Of a stretch of 61,262 bases of DNA, positions 28,867-40,461 are shown piece by piece; within the stretch, counting starts at the first letter, position 1; each line of letters opens with the position of its first letter. This DNA is from Burkholderiales bacterium (GTDB lineage: Bacteria; Pseudomonadota; Gammaproteobacteria; Burkholderiales; Burkholderiaceae_C), in contig JAUVYR010000002.1 of the NCBI GenBank assembly GCA_030602985.1, positions 1 through 61,262 on the forward strand. The letters run 5' to 3'. The notes beneath the pieces are model-generated. The model was not told the DNA's origin, made no database searches, and was given only the letters and a program-made list of their open reading frames with translations. The translations under genes were made by a program, and so were the position numbers.

Positions 28867-29391
28867 TCAGACTTTCCACTTGGCCAGCAGTTGCTCTGGC
28901 CGCATGTTGTCGTACCCCTCGAAGGGCTGATGAATCCACGGGTTCGTCGGCAGAAACTCCACCGAATAGTCCGGTGTGAACACAGAGACGCCCTTGGTCC
29001 AGATCACGGCACTGCGCAGTTCGGTGATCGGTGCGTAGTTGTTCTTCAGCATGTCGATCACGGCGCGCAGGGTGTGTCCCGAATCGGCCAGATCGTCGAC
29101 CAGCAGCACCTTGCCGGCAATCTCGCCCTTGGGGGTGGTGATGTAGCGGGCAATGTCCAGCTTGCCCTGCACGGTACCGGCTTCGGCCCGGTAGGAACTG
29201 GTGGACATGATCGCCAGGGGTTTGTCGAAAATCCGGCTCAGGATGTCACCCGGACGCATGCCCCCGCGGGCCAGACAGAGAATGGTGTCGAATGTCCAAC
29301 CGGACTGGTGCACCTTGATCGCCAGCTTCTCGATCAGGTTGTGGTATTCGTCATATGAGACATAGAGGTGTTTGCCGTCTTCGGTGAGCAT
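28867..29391 (-). CDS. Purine (hypoxanthine/xanthine) phosphoribosyltransferase
   Basis: A 174-residue type I phosphoribosyltransferase that salvages a purine base with PRPP. The PRPP loop is VLLVDDLADSGHTLRA near 94-109, and CLARGGMRPGDILSR near 40 resembles Gpt-type enzymes. Exact base preference cannot be read. It follows purA on the same strand, fitting purine metabolism. AGGAG sits seven bases before the ATG. Confidence 0.9.
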   Translation of the reverse strand: MLTEDGKHLYVSYDEYHNLIEKLAIKVHQSGWTFDTILCLARGGMRPGDILSRIFDKPLAIMSTSSYRAEAGTVQGKLDIARYITTPKGEIAGKVLLVDDLADSGHTLRAVIDMLKNNYAPITELRSAVIWTKGVSVFTPDYSVEFLPTNPWIHQPFEGYDNMRPEQLLAKWKV

Positions 29392-29437
29392 CGAGGGTCT
29401 CCTGGGTCAGGGGCGATTCAGTGAAGGCACGCAGTGA

Positions 29438-30868
<1,431 letters not shown>

Positions 30869-32035
30869 TCAGACAGCCAGCGACTGCAACACCCATTGAC
30901 CATCGCGCTGCACCAGCACGCGGTCACACTCGAATTCATCCACCTCGTGTTCGTGACCAGGCAAGACACAGACCACGGTCTCGCCTTGCTCACGCAGGGC
31001 TGCGATGGCTGCACGCAAACCCGAGTCACTGCCCCAAGGGGCTCGGATCGCGGTTTGCAAAGGCGGGGGTGGGAGCATCGCGACCAGTTCTTTCAGGTCC
31101 AGACTGAACCCTGCTGCAGGACGTCGACGGCCGAACACCGCACCCACTTCGTCATAACGACCACCGCGGACCAACTCCACAGGGGTTCCGCCCTCCCCAA
31201 CAGCGCCAAAGAGCGAGAAGCGCAGGCCCGTGTAGTAGGCATAACCACGGAGGTCAGCCAGATCGAAGGACACGTCCACATCGACCAGATGCTGAGCCAC
31301 CCAGCGCAAATCGGCAAGAGACTGCTGCAAGCCCTGGCTGGATGGGAGTATCTTGACAGCCTCATCCAGGACGGATGCGCTGCCATAAAGGCGGGTGAGA
31401 GCCTGCAGGCCCTCATTGACGCGCGTGGGCAGAGACTGACCTTCTTGCCGCAATGTCGCCACATCCTTGGCGGCGAGGGCTGTGTGCAGGCGCGTGACGC
31501 GATCCGAGGGAATGGAAACACCCGCCAGCAAGGCATCCACTACACGCACGTCACCCAGATCAATCACGATCCGGTCGATGCCAGCGGCCCGCAAAGTGGC
31601 GATGGCCAACTCGATGATTTCAAGGTCTGCTTCCAGCCCTGCGTGGCCGTAAATTTCCGCACCCAGCTGCAAGGGCTCACGCGTAGCATGAGGGCGATCG
31701 ATACGGGTTCGAACCGCGGGGCCGCAATAACACAGGCGGGTCACACCCGACCGGTTCAGCAGATGGGCATCAATGCGTGCCACCTGAGGGGTGGTGTCAG
31801 CACGCAAGCCCAGGGAGCGGCCCGAAGACTGATCCACGAGCTTGAAAGTCTGGAGGTCCAGCGCCTCACCAGTGCCGGTCAACAGGGAATCCAGATGCTC
31901 CACCAGAGGTGGCATCACCAACTCGTACCCGTGCGAACGAGCGGTGTCGAGCAATGCACGACGCAATTCTTCAATATGCCGAGCCTCGGAAGGCAAAACA
32001 TCGGCGAACTGATCCGGTAGGACCCAGGCAGACAT
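30869..32035 (-). CDS. hisZ: ATP phosphoribosyltransferase regulatory subunit
   Basis: HisZ is a catalytically inactive paralogue of histidyl-tRNA synthetase that activates the short HisG enzyme, the first step of histidine synthesis. The 388-residue protein has the class II fold with [12 protein letters not shown] near 78 and the histidine-loop-like [14 protein letters not shown] near 265, but no anticodon-binding domain; true HisS is at 39169. No purine-rich ribosome binding site is visible before its ATG. It starts just beyond the hflC terminator and so needs its own promoter or read-through. Confidence 0.94.
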   Translation of the reverse strand: MSAWVLPDQFADVLPSEARHIEELRRALLDTARSHGYELVMPPLVEHLDSLLTGTGEALDLQTFKLVDQSSGRSLGLRADTTPQVARIDAHLLNRSGVTRLCYCGPAVRTRIDRPHATREPLQLGAEIYGHAGLEADLEIIELAIATLRAAGIDRIVIDLGDVRVVDALLAGVSIPSDRVTRLHTALAAKDVATLRQEGQSLPTRVNEGLQALTRLYGSASVLDEAVKILPSSQGLQQSLADLRWVAQHLVDVDVSFDLADLRGYAYYTGLRFSLFGAVGEGGTPVELVRGGRYDEVGAVFGRRRPAAGFSLDLKELVAMLPPPPLQTAIRAPWGSDSGLRAAIAALREQGETVVCVLPGHEHEVDEFECDRVLVQRDGQWVLQSLAV

Positions 32036-32076
32036 GGGGGAAGGAGTGCTGTTAAAACCGAGATTCTACCGGCATC

Positions 32077-32106
32077 AAAAAAGCGACCCGCCAACAGGCG
32101 GGTCGC
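32077..32106 (-). terminator. Intrinsic terminator after hflC
   Basis: GCGACCCGCC and GGCGGGTCGC form a perfect 10-bp stem around a 4-base loop (32083-32106), followed on the minus strand by six T (32077-32082). It closes the hfq-hflX-hflK-hflC transcript and separates it from hisZ-purA. Confidence 0.9.
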
Positions 32107-32122
32107 CGGGACTGAAAGGGCA

Positions 32123-33019
32123 TCAGCGAGTGCCTGGTGCGCTGCCTCGCATGCCTCGGAAGAACTCCGAAGACGGATCCACAATCATGATGTCGTTCTG
32201 GCTGTTGAAGCTTGCGCGGTAGGCTTCCAGGCTCCGCCAGAACTGAGCGAATGCTGGATCGCGGCCAAACGCCTCATTGTAGGAGCGCGCGGCTTCCGCG
32301 TCAGCCTCACCCTTGATACGCTGGGCTTCACGGAAAGCTTCAGCAAGGATCACTTCACGCTGACGGTCTGCATCGGCGCGGATGGCTTCACCCTCAGCAA
32401 AACCGGTGGCTCGCAGCTCGTTGGCCACACGCAGACGTTCGGCCTCCATTCGCTGGAAAACAGAACGGGTGATGGTTTCGGCAAAGTCGATGCGGGTGAT
32501 ACGAACGTCGACGACATCAATACCCCAAGGCCTTTCAGCACCTCGGACAGCCAGCAACACCTGGCGCTGCACGTCGGCCATCAGCTCCTCACGCCGGGTG
32601 GACAGCAGTTCCCGTACCGTGCGTTTGTTCACCTCTTCCTGGAAGGCGTTGCGAACCACACGATTGAGCAGCAGAGCACCAGCACGCTCGTCCAGACCCA
32701 CGTTGCGGATGTAGGCAGATGGGTCAGAAATACGCCAGCGGACAAACCAGTCAATCACCACACGCTGACGCTCAGCCGTGAGCATGGGTTCAGTGTCGGT
32801 GGTCTCCAGTGTCAGCAAACGCTTGTCAAGATAGATGATGTTCTGAAAAGGCGGCGGCATCTTGAAGTTCAGACCTGGTTCGGTGACCACGCGCTGGATC
32901 TGACCCAACTGATAGACCACACCAAACTGCCGCTCGTTGACCACAAAGAGCATGGAACTGACGATCGCCACAATCAGCAGCAGACCGGAGAGGACAAAAC
33001 CGATTTTGTTCATTTTCAT
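32123..33019 (-). CDS. hflC: Protease modulator HflC
   Basis: HflC pairs with HflK in a membrane cage around FtsH and controls its proteolysis. The 298-residue protein has one N-terminal membrane anchor (residues 6-26), an SPFH/band-7 domain (about 25-200, with FVVNERQFGVVYQLG and RWRISDP) and a long helical C-terminus rich in Glu, Arg and Ala. It is 14 bases after hflK and ends at a strong terminator. Confidence 0.97.
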   Translation of the reverse strand: MKMNKIGFVLSGLLLIVAIVSSMLFVVNERQFGVVYQLGQIQRVVTEPGLNFKMPPPFQNIIYLDKRLLTLETTDTEPMLTAERQRVVIDWFVRWRISDPSAYIRNVGLDERAGALLLNRVVRNAFQEEVNKRTVRELLSTRREELMADVQRQVLLAVRGAERPWGIDVVDVRITRIDFAETITRSVFQRMEAERLRVANELRATGFAEGEAIRADADRQREVILAEAFREAQRIKGEADAEAARSYNEAFGRDPAFAQFWRSLEAYRASFNSQNDIMIVDPSSEFFRGMRGSAPGTR

Positions 33020-33033
33020 GATGTCTCCCGGTC

Positions 33034-34428
33034 TCAGCGTACGTCGCGTGAACGCGAACGATCATCCCGAGCGCGCGGGTCATTGGGTAACAGAGGCGCT
33101 GGCATGGAACCTGTCGTGTTGCCCGATGTGTTGGGACCTTGAGGTTGAGGTTGAGCGCCTGCGCCTTGCAGAATCTTGTCCAACGGCAGGTAAAGCAGGT
33201 TGGAGTTGTTCCGGTTGTCGATGAAGACCTTCGTGACGTTGCTGAAGATCTCCTGCATGGTTTCCAAGTACAGGCGCTCACGGGTGACCTGAGGCGCCCG
33301 TGCGTGCTCGGCCTGAACCAGACGGAAGCGCTCGGAGTCACCCTGCGCCTGCGCCACGATACGGGCCCGGTAACCTTCGGCCTCTTCCAGCAGTCGAGCG
33401 GCAGTGCCTCGGGCTCTGGGAATCACGTTGTTGGCATAGGCCTGCGCTTCATTTCGGGCCCGCTCACGCTCCTGGCCGGCCATCAACACATCGTCAAAAG
33501 CGGCTTGGACCTGCTCGGGTGGTCTGACACCGCCTTGTTGCAGGTTGATGCCAATCACCTCAATACCAATTGCGTTGCGATCCAGAATGTTCTGCATCAG
33601 GATGCGAACCCGTGGCGCGATTTGGTCCCGCTCATCAACCAGGGCGGCATCCATGGTCATGCTACCGACCACCTCGCGAACCGCTGTTTCAGCTGCACGC
33701 AGAACCGCTGCATCCGGATCTCGGCTGTTGAAGAGGAAGGCGCGGGCGTCGCTCAGACGGTACTGGACCGTGAACTTGATCTCAACGATGTTCTCGTCCA
33801 TGGTCAGCATGGCCGAATCACGCAATCCGGTGGCCCGAATCAACGAGTCGCGGCCAACGTCCACCGAACGGATCTGAGTCACAAACACGGACTCGTGCTG
33901 CTGGATCGGGTACGGCAAGCGCCAATTGAAACCAGCACCCACCGTGCTGTGGTAGCGACCGAACTGGGTCACAACCGCTTGCTGACCTTCTTGCACGATG
34001 AAGAAACCGGTTCCCAGCCAGATGATGGTCGCAACGGCCACGATCAGGCCTGCGCCGATCCCCGTGCTTTTCGGGTCGGGGTTGAAAGTCGGCATGCCAC
34101 CGCCTCCGCCGCCGTTACCCCCCATGCCACTCCGACCACCACGGCCACCACCGCCGCCCATGAGCCCGCCCAGCTTGCGGTTGAAGTCGCGCCACAGTTC
34201 GTCGAGATCCGGCGGCCCCTGATTCGCCCCCTGCGGTCGGTTCGGGAACTGGCGGTTGCCGCGGTCTTCAGGACGGTCGTCGTCCGTATTCGCGTCCCGA
34301 TTCCGATCACGGTTGTCGTCGCGAGGGGAGTTGTCGTCATCTCGGCCCCAGCGAGGGTCATTGAGATTGAACATGCCTTTCACGCGGCTCCACCAAGGCT
34401 GGCGGTTGGGTAAGGAGTGAATATTCAT
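33034..34428 (-). CDS. hflK: FtsH protease activity modulator HflK
   Basis: HflK is the partner of HflC. The 464-residue protein has a cytoplasmic N-terminus rich in Asp, Arg and Asn, a Gly-rich low-complexity stretch (about 87-112) not essential to the fold, a membrane helix (about 123-146), the SPFH domain (about 150-340, with QYRLSDARAFLFN) and a coiled-coil C-terminus. It sits between hflX and hflC, the standard order. Confidence 0.97.
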   Translation of the reverse strand: MNIHSLPNRQPWWSRVKGMFNLNDPRWGRDDDNSPRDDNRDRNRDANTDDDRPEDRGNRQFPNRPQGANQGPPDLDELWRDFNRKLGGLMGGGGGRGGRSGMGGNGGGGGGMPTFNPDPKSTGIGAGLIVAVATIIWLGTGFFIVQEGQQAVVTQFGRYHSTVGAGFNWRLPYPIQQHESVFVTQIRSVDVGRDSLIRATGLRDSAMLTMDENIVEIKFTVQYRLSDARAFLFNSRDPDAAVLRAAETAVREVVGSMTMDAALVDERDQIAPRVRILMQNILDRNAIGIEVIGINLQQGGVRPPEQVQAAFDDVLMAGQERERARNEAQAYANNVIPRARGTAARLLEEAEGYRARIVAQAQGDSERFRLVQAEHARAPQVTRERLYLETMQEIFSNVTKVFIDNRNNSNLLYLPLDKILQGAGAQPQPQGPNTSGNTTGSMPAPLLPNDPRARDDRSRSRDVR

Positions 34429-34466
34429 GTGTCTTTATGTTTAAAACCAGATCGTATTGTGCCGAA

Positions 34467-35642
34467 TCAAATGACTGCTGGATCAGACAATGGTTTTTGA
34501 GTCTCAATCCAGTCGGCCACGTGGGTGGCAAGCAGAGTTCGTAAGGTGTCCAGACCTTCACCCGAAAGCGCGCTGACGAAGATACGAGCCCGTTCCTGCC
34601 CCTCAAGTTCCATGGAACCCAGCGTATGGGCAGGTCGCTTATCCTGGGGCAGTGCATCCAGCTTGTTGAACACCAGAATTTGTGGCACGTCGGCAGCGTC
34701 GATCTCGCGTAACACCTTCATCACATTGTCCATCTGCTCAGGGTAGGCCGGGTTGGAGGCGTCCACCACATGCAGCAGCAGATCGGCATCCCGCGCCTCT
34801 TGCAGGGTCGCTGCAAAGGCATCGACCAGGGTATGAGGCAAATCCCGGATGAAGCCCACGGTATCAGACAGCGAGATACTGCGTCCGACATCCCCGAGAT
34901 ACATCTGGCGAGTGGTCGTGTCGAGCGTGGCAAAGAGCTGATCGGCCGCATACGTTCGCGCTTTGACCAGCGCATTGAACAGGGAGGATTTACCCGCGTT
35001 GGTGTAGCCGACGAGCGAGATATTGAACGTGCCTCGGCGCTCACGCTGGCGACGCTGCGTCTGACGTTGCTTCTTGACCTTGTCCAGGCGCTCGCGGGTC
35101 CGCTTGATGGCGTCCCCGATCATCCGACGGTCAAGCTCGATCTGAGTTTCACCCGGCCCACCGCGCATGCCGATACCCCCACTTTGCCGCTCCAGGTGGG
35201 ACCAGCGGCGCACCAGACGTGTTGAGAGGTAATGAAGACGGGCCAGATCGACCTGCAGCTTGCCTTCATGACTCCGAGCACGTTGCGCAAAGATATCAAG
35301 AATGAGCAGGATACGGTCGTTGACCGGCATGCCCATCTCTCGCTCCAGATTGCGCTGCTGCGCAGGACTCAATGCCTGGTCGAAAAGAATCTCGCTGGCC
35401 CCAGTCGCGTGGGCCAGCGCTTTGATTTCTTCCGCTTTACCACTGCCGACAAAGAGCGCAGCATCGCGTGCACGCCGCTTGCATACCACGCGCTCACACA
35501 CGTGATAGCCAGCGGACTCGGCAAGCTGAGCCAATTCATCCAGATCGGCATCAAAATGGGGGAGCCCCAGGTCGACCCCCACCAGGACAACGCCGGGCGA
35601 GGCGGATACGTGACGGTCTGTCGACACCAAAACGCCGCTCAA
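34467..35642 (-). CDS. hflX: GTPase HflX
   Basis: HflX is a ribosome-splitting GTPase used in stress. The 391-residue protein has the N-terminal HflX domain (about 15-190, with [10 protein letters not shown] and [13 protein letters not shown]) and a G domain (about 200-375) with G1 [10 protein letters not shown]3 DTVGFI and G4 NKLD. The start is a TTG that overlaps the hfq stop as TTGA; no nearby ATG fits, so coupling to hfq translation is likely. Confidence 0.96.
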   Translation of the reverse strand: MSGVLVSTDRHVSASPGVVLVGVDLGLPHFDADLDELAQLAESAGYHVCERVVCKRRARDAALFVGSGKAEEIKALAHATGASEILFDQALSPAQQRNLEREMGMPVNDRILLILDIFAQRARSHEGKLQVDLARLHYLSTRLVRRWSHLERQSGGIGMRGGPGETQIELDRRMIGDAIKRTRERLDKVKKQRQTQRRQRERRGTFNISLVGYTNAGKSSLFNALVKARTYAADQLFATLDTTTRQMYLGDVGRSISLSDTVGFIRDLPHTLVDAFAATLQEARDADLLLHVVDASNPAYPEQMDNVMKVLREIDAADVPQILVFNKLDALPQDKRPAHTLGSMELEGQERARIFVSALSGEGLDTLRTLLATHVADWIETQKPLSDPAVI

Positions 35643-35881
35643 TCCCCGTCGGTGCTGTTGGCCGCAAACTGGACGGGACGACCCGGCACGATAGTGGAAA
35701 TGGCGTGCTTGTAGACCATCTGGGTGACGGTGTTGCGTAACAGCACGACGTACTGGTCAAAAGATTCAATCTGCCCCTGCAGCTTGATGCCGTTGACCAG
35801 ATAGATGGACACCGGTACGTGCTCACGACGGAGCTGATTCAAGAACGGGTCCTGCAAAAGTTGGCCTTTGTTGTTGCTCAC
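35639..35881 (-). CDS. hfq: RNA chaperone Hfq
   Basis: Hfq is the hexameric Sm-like chaperone for small RNAs. The 80-residue protein has Sm1 ([19 protein letters not shown] to [13 protein letters not shown] in pieces) and Sm2 ([12 protein letters not shown]), with the proximal-face residues QDPFLN and YKHA intact. The C-terminus is short, as in betaproteobacteria. The start codon is GTG with GGAAG five bases upstream. It lies 74 bases after der and is coupled to hflX. Confidence 0.98.
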   Translation of the reverse strand: MSNNKGQLLQDPFLNQLRREHVPVSIYLVNGIKLQGQIESFDQYVVLLRNTVTQMVYKHAISTIVPGRPVQFAANSTDGD

Positions 35882-35955
35882 GATATCTTCCGTGTTCAGT
35901 GAAGTGAAGGGAGGTTAACCTTACCACAGACGAAACCCGAATGCCCGTCAGTGGG

Positions 35956-37290
35956 TCAATTCTTCTCGTCGTAGGGGTTCGATGACGTTTTGAATTCGAT
36001 GCGCAAAGGCGTTCCGACCAGGTCGAAGGCCTTGCGGAAACGCCCTTCCAGGAATCGCTTGTAAGCGTCCGGCACGGCGTCCAGTGAGTTGCCGTGTATG
36101 ACGATCACAGGGGGATTCAAACCACCTTGATGGGCATACCGCATCTTGGGCCGGTACATCCCGCCCCGTTTGGGGGCCTGGAAAGCCACCGCCTCCTGCA
36201 GCAAACGCGTCAGCATGGGTGTCGGCATTTTTTTGAAAGCCGACGCATAGGCGTGGGCGATCGATTTCCACAAAGGTGCGATGCCCTGGCGTTTGATCGC
36301 CGAAATGGTGTGGATGGGCGCAAACTTCAGAAACGCCAGGCGACTCTCGATCGAACGTTGCAGGAGTTCGCGTTGATAGCTGTCGATGGCATCCCATTTG
36401 TTGATCGCGATCACCACAGCACGACCACTGTCGAGAATGAAGCCAGCGATATGGGCATCCTGATCGGTGATGCCTTGCGTGGCGTCGATCAGTAAGAGGA
36501 CCACATGTGCGCCCTCGATGGCCTGCAAGGTTTTCACCACAGAAAACTTCTCGACAGCCTCAAACACTTTGCCCTTGCGACGCAAACCGGCGGTGTCAAT
36601 CAGCTCGAACTTCTGCCCATTGCGCTCGAAGGGCACTGTGATGGCATCGCGGGTGGTCCCTGGCAGGTCGAATGCGACCAGCCGCTCCTCGCCGAGCCAG
36701 GCATTGATCAGGGTCGACTTGCCCGCGTTGGGTCGACCCGCGACAGCCAGCTTGATCACCGAGTCGTCGGACACGGCCTCTTCCGACTCATCTGGCCAGT
36801 GCAAGCGATCCAGCGCCGCCTCGATCATCCCACGGATGCCCTGACCGTGAGCCGCAGACACCGGGATGACCTCGCCGAGGCCCAGCTCATAGAACTCGGC
36901 GAGCTGACTACCCGCCTTCATGCCTTCGGCCTTGTTGGCGACAAGCAGACAAGGCTTGTCCAGCTTGCGAAGATAGTTGGCGATGTCGTGATCCTGGGCA
37001 CTGAGACCCGCTCTGGCGTCCAGGACGAAAATGACCACGTCCGACTCGGCCACGGCCTGACGAGTCTGCTTGGCCATTTCCTTGTAAATACCCGAGCTGG
37101 CATCGGGCTCGAATCCACCCGTGTCGATCACGATGAATTCACGCGGGCCCAAGCGGGCATTGCCGTAATGACGATCGCGGGTCAGACCTGGAAAATCGGC
37201 GACGATGGCATCGCGCGTCTTGGTCAGCCGGTTGTACAGAGTGGATTTCCCGACGTTGGGTCGCCCCACCAAAGCGATAACGGGTTTCAT
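35956..37290 (-). CDS. der: GTPase Der (EngA)
   Basis: Der is an essential double GTPase for 50S assembly. The 444-residue protein has G domain 1 (GRPNVGKST at 9-17, DTGGFE, NKAEG), G domain 2 (GRPNAGKST near 187, [18 protein letters not shown]) and a C-terminal KH-like domain (about 355-440). It follows bamB with a 4-base overlap, in the hisS-yfgM-bamB-der order. Confidence 0.98.
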   Translation of the reverse strand: MKPVIALVGRPNVGKSTLYNRLTKTRDAIVADFPGLTRDRHYGNARLGPREFIVIDTGGFEPDASSGIYKEMAKQTRQAVAESDVVIFVLDARAGLSAQDHDIANYLRKLDKPCLLVANKAEGMKAGSQLAEFYELGLGEVIPVSAAHGQGIRGMIEAALDRLHWPDESEEAVSDDSVIKLAVAGRPNAGKSTLINAWLGEERLVAFDLPGTTRDAITVPFERNGQKFELIDTAGLRRKGKVFEAVEKFSVVKTLQAIEGAHVVLLLIDATQGITDQDAHIAGFILDSGRAVVIAINKWDAIDSYQRELLQRSIESRLAFLKFAPIHTISAIKRQGIAPLWKSIAHAYASAFKKMPTPMLTRLLQEAVAFQAPKRGGMYRPKMRYAHQGGLNPPVIVIHGNSLDAVPDAYKRFLEGRFRKAFDLVGTPLRIEFKTSSNPYDEKN

Positions 37291-38435
37291 TCAGGACGCC
37301 AACCGAAAATACCACCGTTGCGGGTGACGACCATCAGGGTGTTACCCGCAAGGATAGGGCCGCTGATGATGGGAGAACCGTCGGTGGAGAGCCGATTCAG
37401 CATGGCGCCATCTTCGCGCGAGACCAGGTGGACAAAGCCTTGGGCATCACCCAGAACGATCGACCGCCCGGCCGCCAGCGGTGCGGTCAAACCCCGATGG
37501 AGAAACGCATCGGTTGACCAGAGGCGCTCGCCCGAGGCACGCGACCAAGCCACGACCCGACCGTTGCGTTCGACCCCGTAGACCCGGTCGGCATCGGCAT
37601 GCACACCGACTGCCCCATCGGCGGGCTGAGTCCATAGCAAGCGACCCCTATCGGCATCCACGCAGCCCACGGCCGCCTGAAAAGCACGTACACAAACCTG
37701 GTCGTCCACACGGCCCACGCGACCCACCAGATCGACCAATCGTTCAATCTCATTGGCGCCACGCGGGGTGGCAATGGCGGCGTCCCAGCGGACTCGGCCA
37801 TTGAGCGGATCAAAGGCCACCAGTCGGCCTGCAATCCCGACCAGCAAAGTGTCGCCCACAGCCGTGATCACCCCCGATTGCTGCAGCACCAGAGGATCCG
37901 TGCCACGGGCAGGCTGCGTCCATAAACGTAACCCGCTGGCGGCATCAAATGCCGTGACGCTTCGGTCACCGGCCAACACGAACACGCGTCCACCGGCAAC
38001 AAACGGTGGCGTGAAGACGCGTGCATTGAGTCGCACACGCCAGAGCTCGCCGTCTGCACGAAGAGCCACCAGATCATTGGAGCGGGTGACCACAGCTGCG
38101 GTCTGACCGTCGGCACCGACGCCAGCAGACAGTGGAGTGCCCAGCTCGACGCGCCAAGCCACCTGGCCACGGCTGGTATCCAGCGCAGAGACAACCCCGG
38201 CCGCGTTGGCCACAAACAGGGTGGACCCCTGCACGACAGGCACACTCAAGGCATCCATGGCCCCGACATTGGTGCTCCAGGACAGTGTGGCGGGAATCAA
38301 CGCCGTGACAGGCACCAGGGGTGCTGGATCTGGCCGCTTGGTACGCGAGCCACAACCCGTCAAAACACCGGCCGCCAGCAGCACAACCACCAGTACACGA
38401 CCGATGGGTGCGGTCATCATCATCAAAGACTTCAC
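37287..38435 (-). CDS. bamB: Outer membrane assembly lipoprotein BamB
   Basis: BamB is a beta-propeller lipoprotein helping BamA. The 382-residue precursor has a signal peptide with lipobox LTGC near residue 28, then eight PQQ-like blades (repeats such as [38 protein letters not shown]). I chose the GTG at 38435 because GGGAG lies eight bases upstream; a GTG at 38453 overlapping the yfgM stop and ATGs at 38423-38417 are alternatives. Confidence 0.95.
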   Translation of the reverse strand: MKSLMMMTAPIGRVLVVVLLAAGVLTGCGSRTKRPDPAPLVPVTALIPATLSWSTNVGAMDALSVPVVQGSTLFVANAAGVVSALDTSRGQVAWRVELGTPLSAGVGADGQTAAVVTRSNDLVALRADGELWRVRLNARVFTPPFVAGGRVFVLAGDRSVTAFDAASGLRLWTQPARGTDPLVLQQSGVITAVGDTLLVGIAGRLVAFDPLNGRVRWDAAIATPRGANEIERLVDLVGRVGRVDDQVCVRAFQAAVGCVDADRGRLLWTQPADGAVGVHADADRVYGVERNGRVVAWSRASGERLWSTDAFLHRGLTAPLAAGRSIVLGDAQGFVHLVSREDGAMLNRLSTDGSPIISGPILAGNTLMVVTRNGGIFGWRPE

Positions 38436-38449
38436 CTGGGAATCTCCCT

Positions 38450-39106
38450 TCACGGGTTGAGGCCAGCGGGCTCCACACCCATGGCGTTCAGCTTGGCCTC
38501 GACGATGCGACGATAGTCCAGATCCGGACTCAATGCCGACCAGGCAGCCTGATAGGCCTGCCTGGCCTCATCGTGCTGCCCTTGGGCCAGGAGGATATCG
38601 CCACGACGGTCGGCAAAAAGACCACTGAATTCGACGGGTACCGTCGCATTCAACCACTGCAGGGCTTCGGTGGGATTGCCTGCTTCCAGGGCCAGGGCGG
38701 ACAAGCGCAAGCGAGCTACAGCCACCAGGCCCGGGTCGCGTGAGCGGTTGATGACCACCTGCAAGGCTTCCTTGGCGGGGTCGGACTCGCCTGCCATGTG
38801 CAGGACGCGGGCCGTCAGCAAGCCAGCGTGCTGGGCCTGCATGGACTTGCCGACTTTGCTCTGGATATCCGACCAGACCCGTTTGACACGATCCAGATCG
38901 TTGGCGCTGGCTGCGCGGTCCAGCTCATCGAAAAGCATGGCGGCCTCAACGGCCGTGCGACGCTCCCAGAACTTCCAGCCGTTCCAACCCGCATAAGAGG
39001 CCAGGACGACGATCAATGCCCAGGTGATAAGGTTGCCGTAACGGGACCAGAAATGCTTGATCTGGGCCAGTTGTTCCTGTTCTTGCAGGTCGTAAGGGGA
39101 AGCCAT
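38450..39106 (-). CDS. YfgM family ancillary SecYEG translocon subunit
   Basis: A 218-residue single-pass protein like YfgM, which binds SecYEG and PpiD and helps periplasmic folding. It has a cytoplasmic N-terminus (MASPYDLQEQEQLAQIKHFW), a membrane helix near 27-45, and a periplasmic domain with TPR-like helices (GDILLAQGQHDEARQAYQAAW near 165). It lies between hisS and bamB, its usual place. Confidence 0.92.
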   Translation of the reverse strand: MASPYDLQEQEQLAQIKHFWSRYGNLITWALIVVLASYAGWNGWKFWERRTAVEAAMLFDELDRAASANDLDRVKRVWSDIQSKVGKSMQAQHAGLLTARVLHMAGESDPAKEALQVVINRSRDPGLVAVARLRLSALALEAGNPTEALQWLNATVPVEFSGLFADRRGDILLAQGQHDEARQAYQAAWSALSPDLDYRRIVEAKLNAMGVEPAGLNP

Positions 39107-39168
39107 GGAGTGGATGAGTATCTAGAGGAATGGCTGGATTGTAGGCGGACAGGACCCTGGGCCCGGGG

Positions 39169-40461
39169 TCATCGCAATTGCGTGGCCCAGACAGTGGCCT
39201 CGCCCAAGGGTAACAAGGTCTGCTCGGTGATGGCGCCCAGGCGATCGGTGCGCAGGGGCTTCACAGCCACCTGCCCGCTGGCCAGCTCGCTTTCGCCAAA
39301 GATAAGTGCGTAACGTGCGCCACTGGCATCGGCCTTCTTGAACTGGGACTTCATGCTGCCCTGCCCGTCCGGACCCCCTGCATGCATCTGCACCGAGAGG
39401 CCCGCCTGACGCAGCACTCGCAACGTCTGCATAACGCTGGCTTGTCCCTCTGCTTGCGGGACGACAGCGTAGCAGTCGGGCGCGGGGCTCGCGGGCAGCA
39501 GCCCTTGGGTTTTCAGGAGTTCAAGAATACGCTCCACCCCCAGGGCCCAGCCCACGGCCGGGGCGGGCTTGCCGCCGATCTGGGCGATCAACCCATCGTA
39601 ACGACCCCCAGCGCAGACGGTGCCTTGCGCGCCCAGCGATGTAGTCACGAACTCGAACACGCTGAGGTTGTAGTAGTCCATGCCCCGCACCAGTCGCGGA
39701 TTGATACGGTAGGCAATGCCCTGGGCATCGAGCAGACCACGCAGGGCATTGAAATGCGCCAGCGACTCTGGGCCGAGGTGATCCATCAGCTTGGGCGCCG
39801 CTTCCACCATAGCCTGCATGGCCGGATTTTTGGTGTCGAGGATGCGCAACGGGTTACTGTACAGACGACGCTTGGCGTCTTCATCGAGCTGATCGGCGTG
39901 CTGCTCCAGATAGGCGATCAACGCTTGCCGGTGGGCCAGACGCTCGGCGGGCTGTCCCAAGCTGTTGATTTCGAGCGTCACGTCCGTGAGGCCCAGTTCG
40001 GCCCACAGGTCGGCGGCCATGACGATCAGTTCAGCGTCCACGTCGGGCCCGGCGAAGCCCAGCGCTTCGGCGCCTACCTGATGAAACTGGCGGTAGCGGC
40101 CACGCTGCGGGCGCTCATGGCGGAACATCGGGCCCATGTAGTACAGGCGCTTGGGACCGTCGTAGAGCTGGTTGTGCTCGATCACCGCTCGCACCACGCC
40201 GGCCGTGGCCTCCGGGCGCAGCGTGAGCTGCTCGCCGTTGAGGCGGTCTTCGAAGGAGTACATCTCCTTTTCGACAATGTCGGTCACCTCGCCCAGGCCG
40301 CGAACAAACAGGCCGGTGGGCTCCACGATAGGGGTGCGCACGTTGCGGTAGGCGTAGCGCGCCATCAGATCGCGGACCTTGCCTTCCAGCCATTCCCAGT
40401 GCGCCGACTCCGGCGCAAAAATGTCGTTCATGCCTTTGACGGCACTCAGTTTCTCTGCCAT
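39169..40461 (-). CDS. hisS: Histidyl-tRNA synthetase
   Basis: HisS charges tRNA-His. The 430-residue class II synthetase has motif 1 region ([14 protein letters not shown]), motif 2 with [20 protein letters not shown] near 115-134 in two parts, the histidine A-box [15 protein letters not shown] near 265, motif 3 with [13 protein letters not shown], and the C-terminal anticodon domain (about 335-430). The start overlaps the ispG end by 16 bases. Confidence 0.98.
   Translation of the reverse strand: MAEKLSAVKGMNDIFAPESAHWEWLEGKVRDLMARYAYRNVRTPIVEPTGLFVRGLGEVTDIVEKEMYSFEDRLNGEQLTLRPEATAGVVRAVIEHNQLYDGPKRLYYMGPMFRHERPQRGRYRQFHQVGAEALGFAGPDVDAELIVMAADLWAELGLTDVTLEINSLGQPAERLAHRQALIAYLEQHADQLDEDAKRRLYSNPLRILDTKNPAMQAMVEAAPKLMDHLGPESLAHFNALRGLLDAQGIAYRINPRLVRGMDYYNLSVFEFVTTSLGAQGTVCAGGRYDGLIAQIGGKPAPAVGWALGVERILELLKTQGLLPASPAPDCYAVVPQAEGQASVMQTLRVLRQAGLSVQMHAGGPDGQGSMKSQFKKADASGARYALIFGESELASGQVAVKPLRTDRLGAITEQTLLPLGEATVWATQLR

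Noticed and set aside
30869-32035. Possible second histidyl-tRNA synthetase
   Set aside because: It lacks the C-terminal anticodon-binding domain and sits in the hflC-purA block, which fits HisZ; the true HisS is at 39169-40461.
33139-34413. Plus-strand open frame of 424 codons opposite hflK
   Set aside because: Antisense shadow of HflK, lengthened by the Gly-rich low-complexity region.
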